DNA of 64,000 nucleotides from Glaciecola sp. 33A (GCF_002836745.1 NZ_PJAR01000041.1:124001-188000), one strand, 5' to 3'; positions 43,745 through 53,491 are shown, numbered from the stretch's first letter. The notes: generated by a model not told the origin, from the sequence alone. A program made the numbers and translations.

Positions 43745-44617
43745 TTATTGAGCAGCGTATTTGCTGGCAGCATCAAGCAAGTCATCGCTACCAAGTAATG
43801 TATTCATGTCTTTCAATTCAACCATTTTTTGCTGCCAAGCGGTGGTGCTACCTTCTTGTAAAATGTGTTGTAACAATGCCGGGGCTTGCTTGACAAATAA
43901 ATGCAGCAAAGCGACTGGATAAAGTGCAATTTTGTAGCGTAAATCCGCTAATTCACTCGCCCCTGCAACAGGAGAACCTCCGCCCTCTACGAGGTTATGC
44001 ATCAACGGTATTTTGTCAGCAAAAGTGTTTCCAATAATTTTCATTTGTTCGACCGATGCCACAGCTTCAATAAATAGTACGTCGCAACCAGCCTCTACAT
44101 ATTTGTGAGCGCGTTCCATGGCATCATCAAAACCATTGATACCTAGTGCGTCGGTGCGCGCCACGATAAGGGTATCGTTATTGTTGCGAGCATCCAGTGC
44201 AGCTTTTATTTTACCTACCATCTCACTAGCACTAATAACTTGTTTGCCAGCCATATGACCACAACGCTTGGGCGCAAGCTGATCTTCCATTTGCAGGGCC
44301 GATGCACCCGCGCGCTCAAAGGTTTCGACTGTACGACGCACATTCAGTGCGTTACCAAAACCTGTGTCCATATCGACTATTAACGGAATAGTAGAACGTT
44401 CGCGAATAACTGCGACAGTATCTGCGACTTCCGTCGCGGTAACTAAGCCCATGTCGGGCCGACCGAAACGTGAAAATGACAAGCTACCGCCCGATAAAAA
44501 AGCCGCAGGAAAGCCTGCTTTTTCTACTAATACGGTGGATAGCCCGTCGTATATACCAGGGACTTTTATAACAACGTTATTGGCTAAAATGGCTCTAAGA
44601 GCCTTTGCGTGATCCAT
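43745..44617 (-). CDS. Isocitrate lyase/PEP mutase family lyase 2
   Basis: 290 aa. Metal motif DMDTGFGN and the loop MEDQLAPKRCGH with catalytic Cys119 are intact, so a C-C lyase or oxaloacetate-decarboxylase-like activity is expected. It differs from lyase 1 in the substrate region (SGGSLSFSRFGRPD). ATG 44617 follows GAGG; it overlaps the CitE gene's end by 23 nt. It is last in the operon PhyH, methylaspartate ammonia-lyase, CoA-transferase, CitE. Possible reactions: cleavage of a methyl-malate or methylisocitrate to pyruvate plus an acid. Substrate unresolved. Confidence 0.8.
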   Translation of the reverse strand: MDHAKALRAILANNVVIKVPGIYDGLSTVLVEKAGFPAAFLSGGSLSFSRFGRPDMGLVTATEVADTVAVIRERSTIPLIVDMDTGFGNALNVRRTVETFERAGASALQMEDQLAPKRCGHMAGKQVISASEMVGKIKAALDARNNNDTLIVARTDALGINGFDDAMERAHKYVEAGCDVLFIEAVASVEQMKIIGNTFADKIPLMHNLVEGGGSPVAGASELADLRYKIALYPVALLHLFVKQAPALLQHILQEGSTTAWQQKMVELKDMNTLLGSDDLLDAASKYAAQ

Positions 44618-45533
44618 GGATAAATGCCTCAGATAATAATTTTTTTGCACGATGATAGACGGGTGCGTCGATCATTTTTCCTGCCACTTCAACGGCGCCT
44701 TTACCTTGGCTCTGGCCAAGCTCATATGCTTTTACAATCAAGCCGGCTTGATCAATTTCTGCAGATATTGGCTGATAGACCTCATTTACAATGTCAACTT
44801 GCTTAGGGTGAATACAAAAAACACCGTCAAACCCCATAGATTTGCCACTAGAAATAGATGCTCGTAACATCGATAGATTGGAGTAGTCGGCAATGCTTGC
44901 AGGAAAGCCGAAAGCTAAAACACCGATCGATTTAGCTGCAAGGACTAATTGCTGAGCGGGATAAAACAGATTTTCCGGGCTTGCTTGCATGCCAGTATCA
45001 AGACAAAAATCTTCAGTGCCGAAAAACAGTGCCGCCAGTCGGCTACAACCCTCGCCCCACTGTGATGATTTTTGCAATGCTTGAGCAGATTCAACCATGG
45101 CAATCAAGGCAATCCCATTTTCTGGCAAGTTGCGCTCCTGTTCTAATTTAAGAATAAGCTCGTCGATTAATATTAATTGGTCGATACCAATAACTTTGGG
45201 CACTACAATTGCGGCGGTACCGGTTATCACCACGACTTCTAAATCGGCGACGCAAGCACGTAAATCGCTATTTATTCTGACACAAACCTCACAGTTTGCG
45301 CTGCGCAGTAAGGCAACATAAAGCGGGTAGTTTTGCCGCGCATGTTGTTTTTTATTTTTAGGAACGCTATCTTCTAAGTCAAGTGCAATGGCACTAGCGC
45401 CTTTATTTATGCAAGAATTTATGAACCGCTCTTCATGCGCAGGCACAAACAACAGCGATCGCCAGTGCATGATCGTGTGTAAAATTTGCTTTTTGCTAGC
45501 GGGCTTGTATATGTTGTGTTTTGTAAATGACAT
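44595..45533 (-). CDS. CitE-like (HpcH/HpaI family) citramalyl-CoA lyase-type enzyme
   Basis: 312 aa. Motifs WRSLLFVPAHEE, LDLEDSVP, VRINS, MVESAQAL, FGTEDFCLD and CIHPKQVD are those of the CitE/citramalyl-CoA/malyl-CoA lyase group (magnesium-dependent, TIM barrel). Its role is to split a hydroxyacyl-CoA such as citramalyl-CoA into pyruvate and acetyl-CoA. AGGTGG precedes ATG 45533; a shorter start is Met22. It follows the CoA-transferase gene by 19 bp, which would make its CoA-ester substrate. Confidence 0.85.
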   Translation of the reverse strand: MSFTKHNIYKPASKKQILHTIMHWRSLLFVPAHEERFINSCINKGASAIALDLEDSVPKNKKQHARQNYPLYVALLRSANCEVCVRINSDLRACVADLEVVVITGTAAIVVPKVIGIDQLILIDELILKLEQERNLPENGIALIAMVESAQALQKSSQWGEGCSRLAALFFGTEDFCLDTGMQASPENLFYPAQQLVLAAKSIGVLAFGFPASIADYSNLSMLRASISSGKSMGFDGVFCIHPKQVDIVNEVYQPISAEIDQAGLIVKAYELGQSQGKGAVEVAGKMIDAPVYHRAKKLLSEAFIHGSRKGS

Positions 45534-45552
45534 TTTTTACCACCTTTTGCTT

Positions 45553-46749
45553 TTAGGGCCTAGTGATGGGCTTAATCACGGGCTGCTCTAGCGGCATAGC
45601 GAATTCAGCCCTGATCGCATCAGAATGCTCTCCAACACTCGGCACACGGCCAAAAGTAGCGGACTCAAGTTCATAACTATGTTCAATCGGCGGTGCAATT
45701 ATTTGCGCGGTTTTCCCTGACTGTAAAGTTACCTCGCGGCGTTTGAGTTGTGGATGCACTGAAAAATCCTCCACTGAGTTCAAGGCGCCAAAAGCGATTG
45801 ACGCAATTTGTAAACGCGCCACCATTTCATCGCGAGTGTGAGCACAAAACACGGTATTGATGTGTCGATCTAAATCTGCACGATTGTCGACGCGTACTGC
45901 TACATTTTTGTACTCAGGCGCATTAGAAAGTCCTTTATTGTGTAATACTAGCTCGCAAAACCGAGTCCACTCGCGTTCATTCTGAATAGAAATAACCACG
46001 ATTTCATTATCACTTGTAGTATAACCACCATAGGGCGCAATACTCGGATGATGCAAACCTGAACGCTTAGGTGCTCCTGCGCCATATACAGATTGCAAGT
46101 AGGGTACAGACATCCAGTCAGCCGCGGTACTAAACAGCGATACGAGAACACTCGATCCTTTGCCCGTTTGGGCTCTCACCAATAATGCATTTTGAATACC
46201 AATTACTGCATTCATGCCAGCGCCAATATCACACACCGAAACGCCAATTCTGCCATAGCCCTCGGGCGAGCCGTTAATTGATACTAAACCGCTTTCGCAC
46301 TGCACCAGAAAATCATAGGCTTTCATATTACGATAGTCGCCCTGCGTGCCATAGCCGCTAATATCGCACGTAATAAGCTGCGGGTATTTTTCTCGCAGGC
46401 TGCCTGAGCTAAGTCCTGAGCGTTCTAATGCGCCTGGGGCTAAATTTTGAATAAAAATGTCTGCTTGGCTGAGTAAGCGATGCAGCAACTCGGCGTCGTC
46501 TTTATTTTTGAAATTGAGTTTAAGCGACTCTTTGCCATGATTCGCCCACACAAAGTAGGCAGATTCGCCTTTAACAGATTTGTCGTAATTGCGCGCAAAA
46601 TCACCTTCTTCGCGCTCTACTTTAATTACCCGCGCACCGCCTTGGGCCAAATGGCAAGAACAGAGGGGTGCAGCAACTGCTTGCTCTATCGACACCACTA
46701 ATAAACCAGCAAAAGGCTTAGGCGCTTTACTATCATTATTTGAATTCAT
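45553..46749 (-). CDS. CoA-transferase family III (CaiB/BaiF/Frc-like)
   Basis: 398 aa. Catalytic Asp146 lies in MKAYDFLVQCESGL; HGKESLKLNFKNK and LPGAL-like segments also fit. The family moves CoA between carboxylic acids. GGTAGGTG precedes the ATG, 5 nt after the methylaspartate ammonia-lyase stop. A succinyl-CoA:citramalate or mesaconate CoA-transferase role would link the ammonia-lyase to the CitE lyase. It has no sign of truncation. Confidence 0.85.
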   Translation of the reverse strand: MNSNNDSKAPKPFAGLLVVSIEQAVAAPLCSCHLAQGGARVIKVEREEGDFARNYDKSVKGESAYFVWANHGKESLKLNFKNKDDAELLHRLLSQADIFIQNLAPGALERSGLSSGSLREKYPQLITCDISGYGTQGDYRNMKAYDFLVQCESGLVSINGSPEGYGRIGVSVCDIGAGMNAVIGIQNALLVRAQTGKGSSVLVSLFSTAADWMSVPYLQSVYGAGAPKRSGLHHPSIAPYGGYTTSDNEIVVISIQNEREWTRFCELVLHNKGLSNAPEYKNVAVRVDNRADLDRHINTVFCAHTRDEMVARLQIASIAFGALNSVEDFSVHPQLKRREVTLQSGKTAQIIAPPIEHSYELESATFGRVPSVGEHSDAIRAEFAMPLEQPVIKPITRP

Positions 46750-46754
46750 AACAC

Positions 46755-48023
46755 CTACCCAACAGCATAATTAGTATGTAACTGTGGTTGCTTGTCCTTC
46801 AAGACTTGAATAGTGCGCGCCATCTCATTACCGACAATGGTCATACCTTCGTCAAAACCCATTCCGGGTTTAACTAACATTAAATCAGGTCTAGATGCCA
46901 GAGCAAGATGGGTACATACCTGTGCTGAAATATCGGTTTCATTACAGGTACCTCCTTGATAGGCTTCGATGCCGTGTTTACGGCTATACAAAACGGCCTC
47001 TACTGTGTTGTGCACAGCGCCAAGATCGGGCGTTTTAATTTGCACCATATGACAACAATCGGCATCGACAAAGTCAATCACGTCTTGATAAGTGTTGCAC
47101 CATTCGTCTGCAACAATTTTTGCGCGAGAGCCTAGCGATGCCAGTGAGGTCTTGATGGTTCTCAGCATTTCTATCTGTTTAGCTTTGTTACCTGCGTCGA
47201 TGGGTCCTTCAATATATAATTGATAATCGCCAGCTGTATCTTGAAGACGTGCAATATAGTCACTAATTTTTTGTGGTTCATTACTGAAAATGTCACCAAT
47301 CATGCCATATACATCAATGTGCAGATCAGGTCGATAGTGCTCATCCGGTTTGTGCAAATCGATGCGCTTTACCAACCAATCTACGTAATTTAGTAACGCC
47401 TCACCGTCCTTGCCTATCTTGCTAAGTGAATTAATCAGCGCGTGGGGCAAGGCATCAACTCTTTTTAATATCATTTTATCGACACAGTCATAACGATCGT
47501 CGCCACTTTGCGCAAACAGCTTTACTTTATCTGCGATGACCGGCAAGGCATATTCTGAACAGATGACTTCTGCCTTCAAGCACACATTTGCTAATGCAGT
47601 CGCATCTAGTAAAGCCTGAGATATACCATAGCGAATAGCCGTATGCATGGGATTACCATCAACCATTAATTCATCGAAATAACGTGAGTTAGGTATAAAT
47701 CTGTCAACACATAGGCCAAGCAATAGCTGCGCAATGTTGTTTCTAAGAAAGGAAATATAAGTGTCGCCAATGAAAACGGGGTCTCTGCCGCTCGCGCCAG
47801 AATACTGCACGGCAACACAGTCGCCCCTAGCTATAAGGCCATTTTCAAGATGCAGCAGCACAGAAATACATTCTCCAGCTTGACGCACAGAACTAAATCC
47901 ACTTGTGATTGGCTTGCCTTCATAGATGAATCCATCTTGTGTTGCTCCCGCTTTCACCGCCGCTTGATCATCAAAGTAAAAAGCTGAAAATCCTTTCACA
48001 AAAGTCACTTTTACAATTTTCAT
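46755..48023 (-). CDS. mal: 3-methylaspartate ammonia-lyase
   Basis: 422 aa, enolase superfamily. Residues known from the Clostridium tetanomorphum enzyme are at matching places: His194 (LPHALIN), Lys330 (VQIKTPDLG), and metal ligands Asp237 (HIDVYG), Glu272 (IEGP) and Asp306 (ADEWC). It splits L-threo-3-methylaspartate into mesaconate and ammonia, reversibly. The start is ATG 48023, where the protein begins MKIVKVTFVKGFSAFYFDDQ; 30 upstream codons are rejected. It lies 10 nt after the PhyH stop. No glutamate mutase is present in the window, so the methylaspartate must come from elsewhere or the enzyme has drifted to an analogue. Confidence 0.92.
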   Translation of the reverse strand: MKIVKVTFVKGFSAFYFDDQAAVKAGATQDGFIYEGKPITSGFSSVRQAGECISVLLHLENGLIARGDCVAVQYSGASGRDPVFIGDTYISFLRNNIAQLLLGLCVDRFIPNSRYFDELMVDGNPMHTAIRYGISQALLDATALANVCLKAEVICSEYALPVIADKVKLFAQSGDDRYDCVDKMILKRVDALPHALINSLSKIGKDGEALLNYVDWLVKRIDLHKPDEHYRPDLHIDVYGMIGDIFSNEPQKISDYIARLQDTAGDYQLYIEGPIDAGNKAKQIEMLRTIKTSLASLGSRAKIVADEWCNTYQDVIDFVDADCCHMVQIKTPDLGAVHNTVEAVLYSRKHGIEAYQGGTCNETDISAQVCTHLALASRPDLMLVKPGMGFDEGMTIVGNEMARTIQVLKDKQPQLHTNYAVG

Positions 48024-48033
48024 TATATCGCGC

Positions 48034-48981
48034 CTAGGTATTATTCTTAGCAGCCAGATCGCCTTGCGCTTCTTTCTCTTTAAATGTTTTGAAGGTGTCA
48101 TATTCGTTAACACCTTTCATGTCGCGGCGCGGCCAACGGGTGGCAAACTCACGCGGATAATCCGCATCGGTATCACATTGTCCATCTTGCGACCATAGCA
48201 GCGGAAAATGCGAGCCCATGGGTTTTTCGCCCTCTAACATTTCGTCAAAACTCACGCCTGCTAAGTTAACGCAGTCTGGACGAGGCGCCCAGCGAATATC
48301 ATCGCCAAACATGCGCAGTGATATTGCCACTCGCCAGTCATCAGTTGGATTGCCGCTAGAATAATGCAAGGTCCGTGGGTGCACCACTAATAGGTCGCCA
48401 GCATCCATGTCCCAGCTCAGAAACTCGGTCTTACCGTCATTGCGTAACTTTTCGCAATCAGGATGTGGTACTCGATCATCGGGTTTTATCATTTTTCGCG
48501 CGTTCGATGAAAACAGCCAATAGGGCGTATGTTGCTTATGTGAGCCAGCAATACATTCGAGACTATTAGCTTTTGTAATAGGGGTAAGAGGCAGCCACAG
48601 CGACGGCACCATTTCTCCTGAAACAGGCCAACCCATATGATCACTATGCCATATGGTCTTAGCATCTGACTGTGGTGGTTTGGCAAACACTTCATCGAAG
48701 AAAAAGCGCATTTCTTTTGACTCCAACAACTGCCCACATACCTGAGCTATTGGTGATTCAAATACGAGACGGCGATACTGTTCAATCGTGCGCGCCAAGT
48801 TGCGTCCCGGAAATGTGGGTAATAGTCCAAAATCTTCTTTGTCGACAATTAATCGACGTGCTACGGGTAGCAGTTCATCTACCCAATCGCTATTAAGTAC
48901 ACCACGCAGGCAAACAACGCCATCGCGATGGTAGGTATCTATATCTGCTTGGGAAACTGGGTTAAGTGGTTTCTTGTTCAT
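48034..48981 (-). CDS. Phytanoyl-CoA dioxygenase (PhyH)-family Fe(II)/2-oxoglutarate oxygenase
   Basis: 315 aa. Fe-binding HxD in TIWHSDHMGWP, distal His in VVHPRTLHYSSGNP, and Arg in RVAISLR for 2-oxoglutarate. Known members hydroxylate CoA esters, ectoine, or free acids. ATG 48981 is used; a TTG at 48987 is better spaced to AGGGG and is possible. It leads the operon (ammonia-lyase, CoA-transferase, CitE, lyase 2), so it likely prepares or hydroxylates an upstream acid. Substrate unknown. Confidence 0.82.
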   Translation of the reverse strand: MNKKPLNPVSQADIDTYHRDGVVCLRGVLNSDWVDELLPVARRLIVDKEDFGLLPTFPGRNLARTIEQYRRLVFESPIAQVCGQLLESKEMRFFFDEVFAKPPQSDAKTIWHSDHMGWPVSGEMVPSLWLPLTPITKANSLECIAGSHKQHTPYWLFSSNARKMIKPDDRVPHPDCEKLRNDGKTEFLSWDMDAGDLLVVHPRTLHYSSGNPTDDWRVAISLRMFGDDIRWAPRPDCVNLAGVSFDEMLEGEKPMGSHFPLLWSQDGQCDTDADYPREFATRWPRRDMKGVNEYDTFKTFKEKEAQGDLAAKNNT

Positions 48982-49035
48982 GGCCAAAATTACGCCCCTT
49001 AGTTATCAAAAATACAATTACTTTGTACGCTCTAC

Positions 49036-49057
49036 ATTATTGGCTTATACCAATAAT
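49036..49057. promoter_or_regulatory. Palindrome in the PhyH/GMC divergent region
   Basis: A perfect 8-bp inverted repeat ATTATTGG-N6-CCAATAAT is centred about 65 bp before the PhyH start codon, in a position typical of an operator. The surrounding 377-bp gap (48988-49364) also holds a 17-bp direct repeat with two mismatches (49093-49109 and 49301-49317). No gene is visible in it. Confidence 0.5.
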
Positions 49058-49364
49058 ATCCAATGAATGTTTAGGCAGACTATATAGATAGGATGCATGG
49101 CACTGTAAACAGAGCGTATGAATTTTGCACGATACTACCTATGGATTTAGTTACTTAGTATGATGATAATTCGAGCTTTGTTTGAATTAGCCTGAAATGC
49201 ATAGGTTAATACTCAATTGTAATTGGTAGCGATTATCATTCCTGTGTAAAGTAATATTCAACGCAAATGTTAGCTGGATGTTGCACAATGAAGTTTACTT
49301 ATGTATGGCACTGCAAAATAAGTGCAACCACCCGCTTTATTAATTTACAAGAGCACTGCTACTA

Positions 49365-50951
49365 ATGTCACATTACGATTATATTGTTGTTGGTGCGGGC
49401 TCTGCAGGCTGTGCGTTGGCCGCGCGTCTCGCTGAAAATCAAAAACACACTGTTTTACTGCTAGAAGCAGGCGGCACTGACTGGAATCCAGCAATCCATA
49501 TTCCCGCTGGTGTTGTGAGCCTCATTGGCAACAAATCTTATGATTGGGCGCACCTTGCACAGCCGGATGCTTCGCGTGGCAACTTAGTCGATCTTTGGCC
49601 CGCAGGAAAGGTTATGGGGGGATCCTCATCCATCAATGGCATGCTCTTTGTTCGCGGTAACCCACGTGATTTTGACGACTGGGCGGCCAATGGCAATCCG
49701 GGTTGGTCTTACGCCGAAGTGCTGCCATATTTTCGCAAAATGGAGTCAACTGAATTTGGTGATGAAGAGATTCGGGGTCGCAATGGCCCCCTTCATGTAG
49801 AACCCTTGCGCACTCGGCATGTTATGAGCGAGCGCTTTGAGTCTGCAGCCTGTGAAGCCGGGCTTACTTATAACGATGATTATAACGGTCAGGCACAAGA
49901 TGGTGTTGGACCGCCGCAAGTTACTCAACGAACAGGTATGCGTTGGAGTGCAAAACGCGCGTATTTATCTAATAAACGTGACAATCTAACCATCGTAACG
50001 CGCGCAGAAGTCCAGAATATTGTGATTGAAGGCAAGCGTGCGGTTGGTGTCGTCTACCGACATGGCAAGAGTGAAATAGAAGTACGCGCGGGACAAGAGA
50101 TTATTTTGTCAGCCGGCGCACTTGCATCACCTAAGATCTTAATGCTTTCGGGCATAGGCCCAGCTGCGGATCTTAAAGAACATGGTATTGAGGTGATAAT
50201 TGATGCCCCAGGTGTTGGCAGTAATCTGATGGATCATCCGAATGCCAATATGAGCTGGGACGTCAAACCACGCACTTACAACGTTGAGGTGCGCAGTTGG
50301 CGAGCCCCTTTTCATGCGCTCAACTGGCTATTTCGTCGCCGCGGTCCACTAACGAGTCCGTATCCACATTCAGTAGCCTTTATAAAATCTTCTCCAGAAT
50401 TAGAATCTCCAGACATACAGCTAATGTTTGGGCCATTTGCATTTGCCTTTTCACCTGAAGGTGTTGTGCCCTATAAACTGCCAGCGGTAACGGTAGTGGC
50501 GACCCTGAATTATCCTAACGCCAGGGGCCGATTAAAATTAAGTTCAGCCTCTGTGAATGCGCCCACCATTATTGAACATGAGCTGTTGGCCGAAGAGGAA
50601 GATATACGGCGCCTAACAAATGCATGCCGATTTGTACGAAGCATTTTTGAACGTCCAGCATTAGCAAATGACGTGATTGGTGAGCGCTTGCCAGGCTCAA
50701 ATATCAATAGCGATGTTGAATGGGCAGACTATCTACGCACGTCCACATTTCTTGGCTATCACCCATGTGGGACCTGTGCAATGGGACCCAACGGTGTGGT
50801 CGATGAACGTCTACGCGTACGCGGAATTGAGCGACTTCGCGTCGTTGATGCGTCAATTATGCCAATGCCCATATCGGGTAATACTAATGCCGCTACGATT
50901 ATGATTGGCGAAAGAGCTGCCGATCTTATTATTGAAGATAGTAAACGCTAA
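49365..50951 (+). CDS. GMC-family FAD-dependent oxidoreductase (choline dehydrogenase-like)
   Basis: 528 aa. N-terminal FAD motif YIVVGAGSAGCALAARL, GMC signature 1 around KVMGGSSSINGMLFVRGNPRDFDDW, signature 2 SAGALASPKILMLSGIGP, catalytic His in GYHPCGTCAMG and Asn in SGNTNAATIMIGERAADLI. The family oxidises primary alcohols to aldehydes, passing electrons to a quinone or cytochrome. No strong ribosome site is seen. It is divergent from PhyH and followed 68 bp later by an MFS gene, so it may act on the imported compound. Substrate unknown. Confidence 0.87.
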   Translation: MSHYDYIVVGAGSAGCALAARLAENQKHTVLLLEAGGTDWNPAIHIPAGVVSLIGNKSYDWAHLAQPDASRGNLVDLWPAGKVMGGSSSINGMLFVRGNPRDFDDWAANGNPGWSYAEVLPYFRKMESTEFGDEEIRGRNGPLHVEPLRTRHVMSERFESAACEAGLTYNDDYNGQAQDGVGPPQVTQRTGMRWSAKRAYLSNKRDNLTIVTRAEVQNIVIEGKRAVGVVYRHGKSEIEVRAGQEIILSAGALASPKILMLSGIGPAADLKEHGIEVIIDAPGVGSNLMDHPNANMSWDVKPRTYNVEVRSWRAPFHALNWLFRRRGPLTSPYPHSVAFIKSSPELESPDIQLMFGPFAFAFSPEGVVPYKLPAVTVVATLNYPNARGRLKLSSASVNAPTIIEHELLAEEEDIRRLTNACRFVRSIFERPALANDVIGERLPGSNINSDVEWADYLRTSTFLGYHPCGTCAMGPNGVVDERLRVRGIERLRVVDASIMPMPISGNTNAATIMIGERAADLIIEDSKR

Positions 50952-51019
50952 TTGCCCATAACGAATGATAGGGTATAACAATAAGATGCGCATCGCTTGA
51001 TTGCACATAAAGGCTGACC

Positions 51020-52384
51020 ATGACTCAAAATACGTTAGACACATCCCCAAATACGATGCTTCCCATAAAGAAACCGGGTGAAGGTTATGCTTGGTTTGTT
51101 GTCGTTGTGCTGAGTTTCGCGACTATTGTTAGCTATATCGATAGACAAGTAATTAATCTGTTGGTTGAACCAATCAAAGCGAGCCTAAGTATCAGTGACA
51201 CTGAAATAAGCCTGTTACAGGGCTTTTCGTTCGCGATTTTTTATGCCGTATTGGCGCTGCCCATTGCTAGGCTTGCTGATACTGGCAAGCGCACTAGGCT
51301 AATTAATTTTGGTATTATAACGTGGACTCTGGCCACTTTTTCTTGCGGTCTTGCCATCGGCTTTTGGACGTTATTTTTAGCCCGTGTATTTGTAGGAGCT
51401 GGTGAAGCAACCTTGACGCCGTCTAGCTATTCCATTATTGGTGATTACTTTCGCAAAGACCGTTTGCCATTGGCAATCAGTGTGTTTGTGAGTGCGTCTT
51501 TTATAGGTTCTGGTGTAGCGTTACTTGCTGGTGCTTATGTGATCAGTCTTGTAGAAAGCTTTGGTGTGGTCAACTTACCCATACTGGGTGAATTAGAATC
51601 TTGGCAGCTAATTTTCATGCTGGTGTCACTTCCTAGTATTTTACTACTACTGCTTATGCGCTTAGTTAAAGAACCGACGCGTATCAATGTGGCTGGTAAA
51701 ACCGCTGCTGAGACTACGTTTAAACAAGTTTTTGTTTATATTGGTGAGAACCGTCGCGTGTATATAGCAATATTTGTCGGCTTTACTTTAATGGCCTCAG
51801 CGCAATTTGGTATTGGCGCATGGACGCCTTCTTTCTTTATTCGTACTTTTGCTTGGACGCCAACTGAAATTGGCACCGCGCTGGGTTTGTTAACTACATT
51901 TTGTAGTACCAGTGGGGTACTTTTTGGTGGTTGGTTTAGTGGCTTTTTAACCAGAGCGGGGGTTGGTGGTTCTAATTTCTTAGTGTCGATTGGAGCGGCG
52001 TTGGCGTGTATTCCATTCGCGATTGCCTTTCCACTGCAAAGCGAAGCGGCCTACTCTCTTGCTTTCTTAGGTCCTGTGCTGTTTTTTGGTGCGATGCCGT
52101 TTGGCGCGGGTACCTCAACATTACCGCAGATTGCACCGAACAGAATGCGTGCTCAGGTAGTCGCTATATATTTGCTTTTTGCCAACCTGTTTGGCTTCAC
52201 CGTAGGGCCAACAATCATTGCTTTGATGACCGATATTGTTTATCAAGATCCAATGCTAATTCGATACTCTCTTGCCACAGTGTTGCCAATAATGCTGTTA
52301 TGTGGAGCAGGGGTGGTTGCTTCAGGAGTAAGACATTACAAAGCGCTTTTAGATGAACAAGCTTTAGTAGCGGATGGTAAATGA
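51020..52384 (+). CDS. MFS transporter (Spinster-like)
   Basis: 454 aa with 12 predicted helices. YIDRQVINLLVEPIKASLSISDTEISLLQGFSFAIFYAVLALPIARLADTGKR is the helix 1/2 region with the MFS motif A; FVGAGEATLTPSSYSIIGDYF follows in helix 4/5. AAAGG lies before the ATG. It is in the same direction as the GMC gene. It may import or export an organic acid or alcohol. Substrate not predictable. Confidence 0.85.
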   Translation: MTQNTLDTSPNTMLPIKKPGEGYAWFVVVVLSFATIVSYIDRQVINLLVEPIKASLSISDTEISLLQGFSFAIFYAVLALPIARLADTGKRTRLINFGIITWTLATFSCGLAIGFWTLFLARVFVGAGEATLTPSSYSIIGDYFRKDRLPLAISVFVSASFIGSGVALLAGAYVISLVESFGVVNLPILGELESWQLIFMLVSLPSILLLLLMRLVKEPTRINVAGKTAAETTFKQVFVYIGENRRVYIAIFVGFTLMASAQFGIGAWTPSFFIRTFAWTPTEIGTALGLLTTFCSTSGVLFGGWFSGFLTRAGVGGSNFLVSIGAALACIPFAIAFPLQSEAAYSLAFLGPVLFFGAMPFGAGTSTLPQIAPNRMRAQVVAIYLLFANLFGFTVGPTIIALMTDIVYQDPMLIRYSLATVLPIMLLCGAGVVASGVRHYKALLDEQALVADGK

Positions 52385-52439
52385 TTTACCAAGTCAGGTT
52401 TTTATAGTTAGGTTATTAGTTAACGTAAATTTCAGCTTA

Positions 52440-53417
52440 CTACCAATCAATGCTGACTCCCTTATTGAGTTGCAGTGCGTTATTTAACGCGCAACTGGCT
52501 GCGGCGAGATCCTGTGCGGCAACACCTAATGACTTGTAAACTGTAATGTCAGTAGCTGATTGACGACCGGGTTTTTGCCCTGCCAACACTTCACCAATTT
52601 CACCTATAATATGCTCTTGGGTAATCGCGCCTTGTTCAATAGCATTGAGTAGCTCGCCAGCCTGAGCCATTGCGGATATGCGATAGTCAATATAAAAACG
52701 CGAGCGTTTAACCACCTCAGTATCGGCTTCAGCGGAAGTGCGCAATGCCGCGCCAACCAGATTGACATGCGTACCAGGGGTAAGCCATTCACCCTTTAAT
52801 ATTGGACTCGTCGCAGAGGTCACCGTGCATACAATATCCGCGGCAGTCACCGCAGTTTCAGCGTCTTCTGCAACCTGTATTTGGATCGAATCAGGTAAAT
52901 TTTGTGCGTCAACAAAAGCTTGCGCGCGCTCAACTGAACGACCCCACACAATAATTTTTTTCAATGGTCGTACCGCAAGCATGGCTTTTAGGTGATGCTG
53001 CGCCTCTTCGCCGCAGCCCAGTAAAGTTAAAGTTTCTGCGTTCTCACGTGCCAACTGACGCGTTGCGAGGCCACTAGCGGCAGCGGTTCTAATTGCCGTT
53101 AGCTCGCCGCCATGCAACATCGCCAGTGGAATACCATGCTCAGCGTCAAAAATCATCACCGCGCCCACATGTGTGCCATAAGGGCTGTTGGCTTCGCGAG
53201 GAAATCTACTCACAATTTTAACACCAAAACTAGCAGGTTTACCCACATAACCAGGCATCAGAGTAAACTTGCCTGCAGTATTTGGAATTTGTATAAACTG
53301 CCTAAGTGGCATAATAACATCGCCACAAGACACGCTTTGCATGGTATCGCTGAGTGCATCTATACATTGAGCGTGACTTAAACTCTCCATAACAGCGGTT
53401 TTATTTAATAAAAGCAT
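52440..53417 (-). CDS. Ornithine cyclodeaminase/mu-crystallin family protein
   Basis: 325 aa. Rossmann motif LLGCGEEAQHHLKAM, catalytic-region IRTAAASGLATRQLA, and DITVYKSLG near the C terminus fit the family. It includes ornithine cyclodeaminase, alanine dehydrogenase and ketimine reductases that use NAD(P)H. It is convergent with the MFS gene and transcribed after the cupin gene (74-bp gap). A role in amino-acid or cyclic-imine conversion fits a nitrogen-recovery step. Confidence 0.82.
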   Translation of the reverse strand: MLLLNKTAVMESLSHAQCIDALSDTMQSVSCGDVIMPLRQFIQIPNTAGKFTLMPGYVGKPASFGVKIVSRFPREANSPYGTHVGAVMIFDAEHGIPLAMLHGGELTAIRTAAASGLATRQLARENAETLTLLGCGEEAQHHLKAMLAVRPLKKIIVWGRSVERAQAFVDAQNLPDSIQIQVAEDAETAVTAADIVCTVTSATSPILKGEWLTPGTHVNLVGAALRTSAEADTEVVKRSRFYIDYRISAMAQAGELLNAIEQGAITQEHIIGEIGEVLAGQKPGRQSATDITVYKSLGVAAQDLAAASCALNNALQLNKGVSIDW

Positions 53418-53491
53418 AGTGATTTTAGTTCCACTGGTAAAGGAAAGGGATGCTGTAAATAGTTTTTCGTAATGGGGTATCCTCTACGCGA

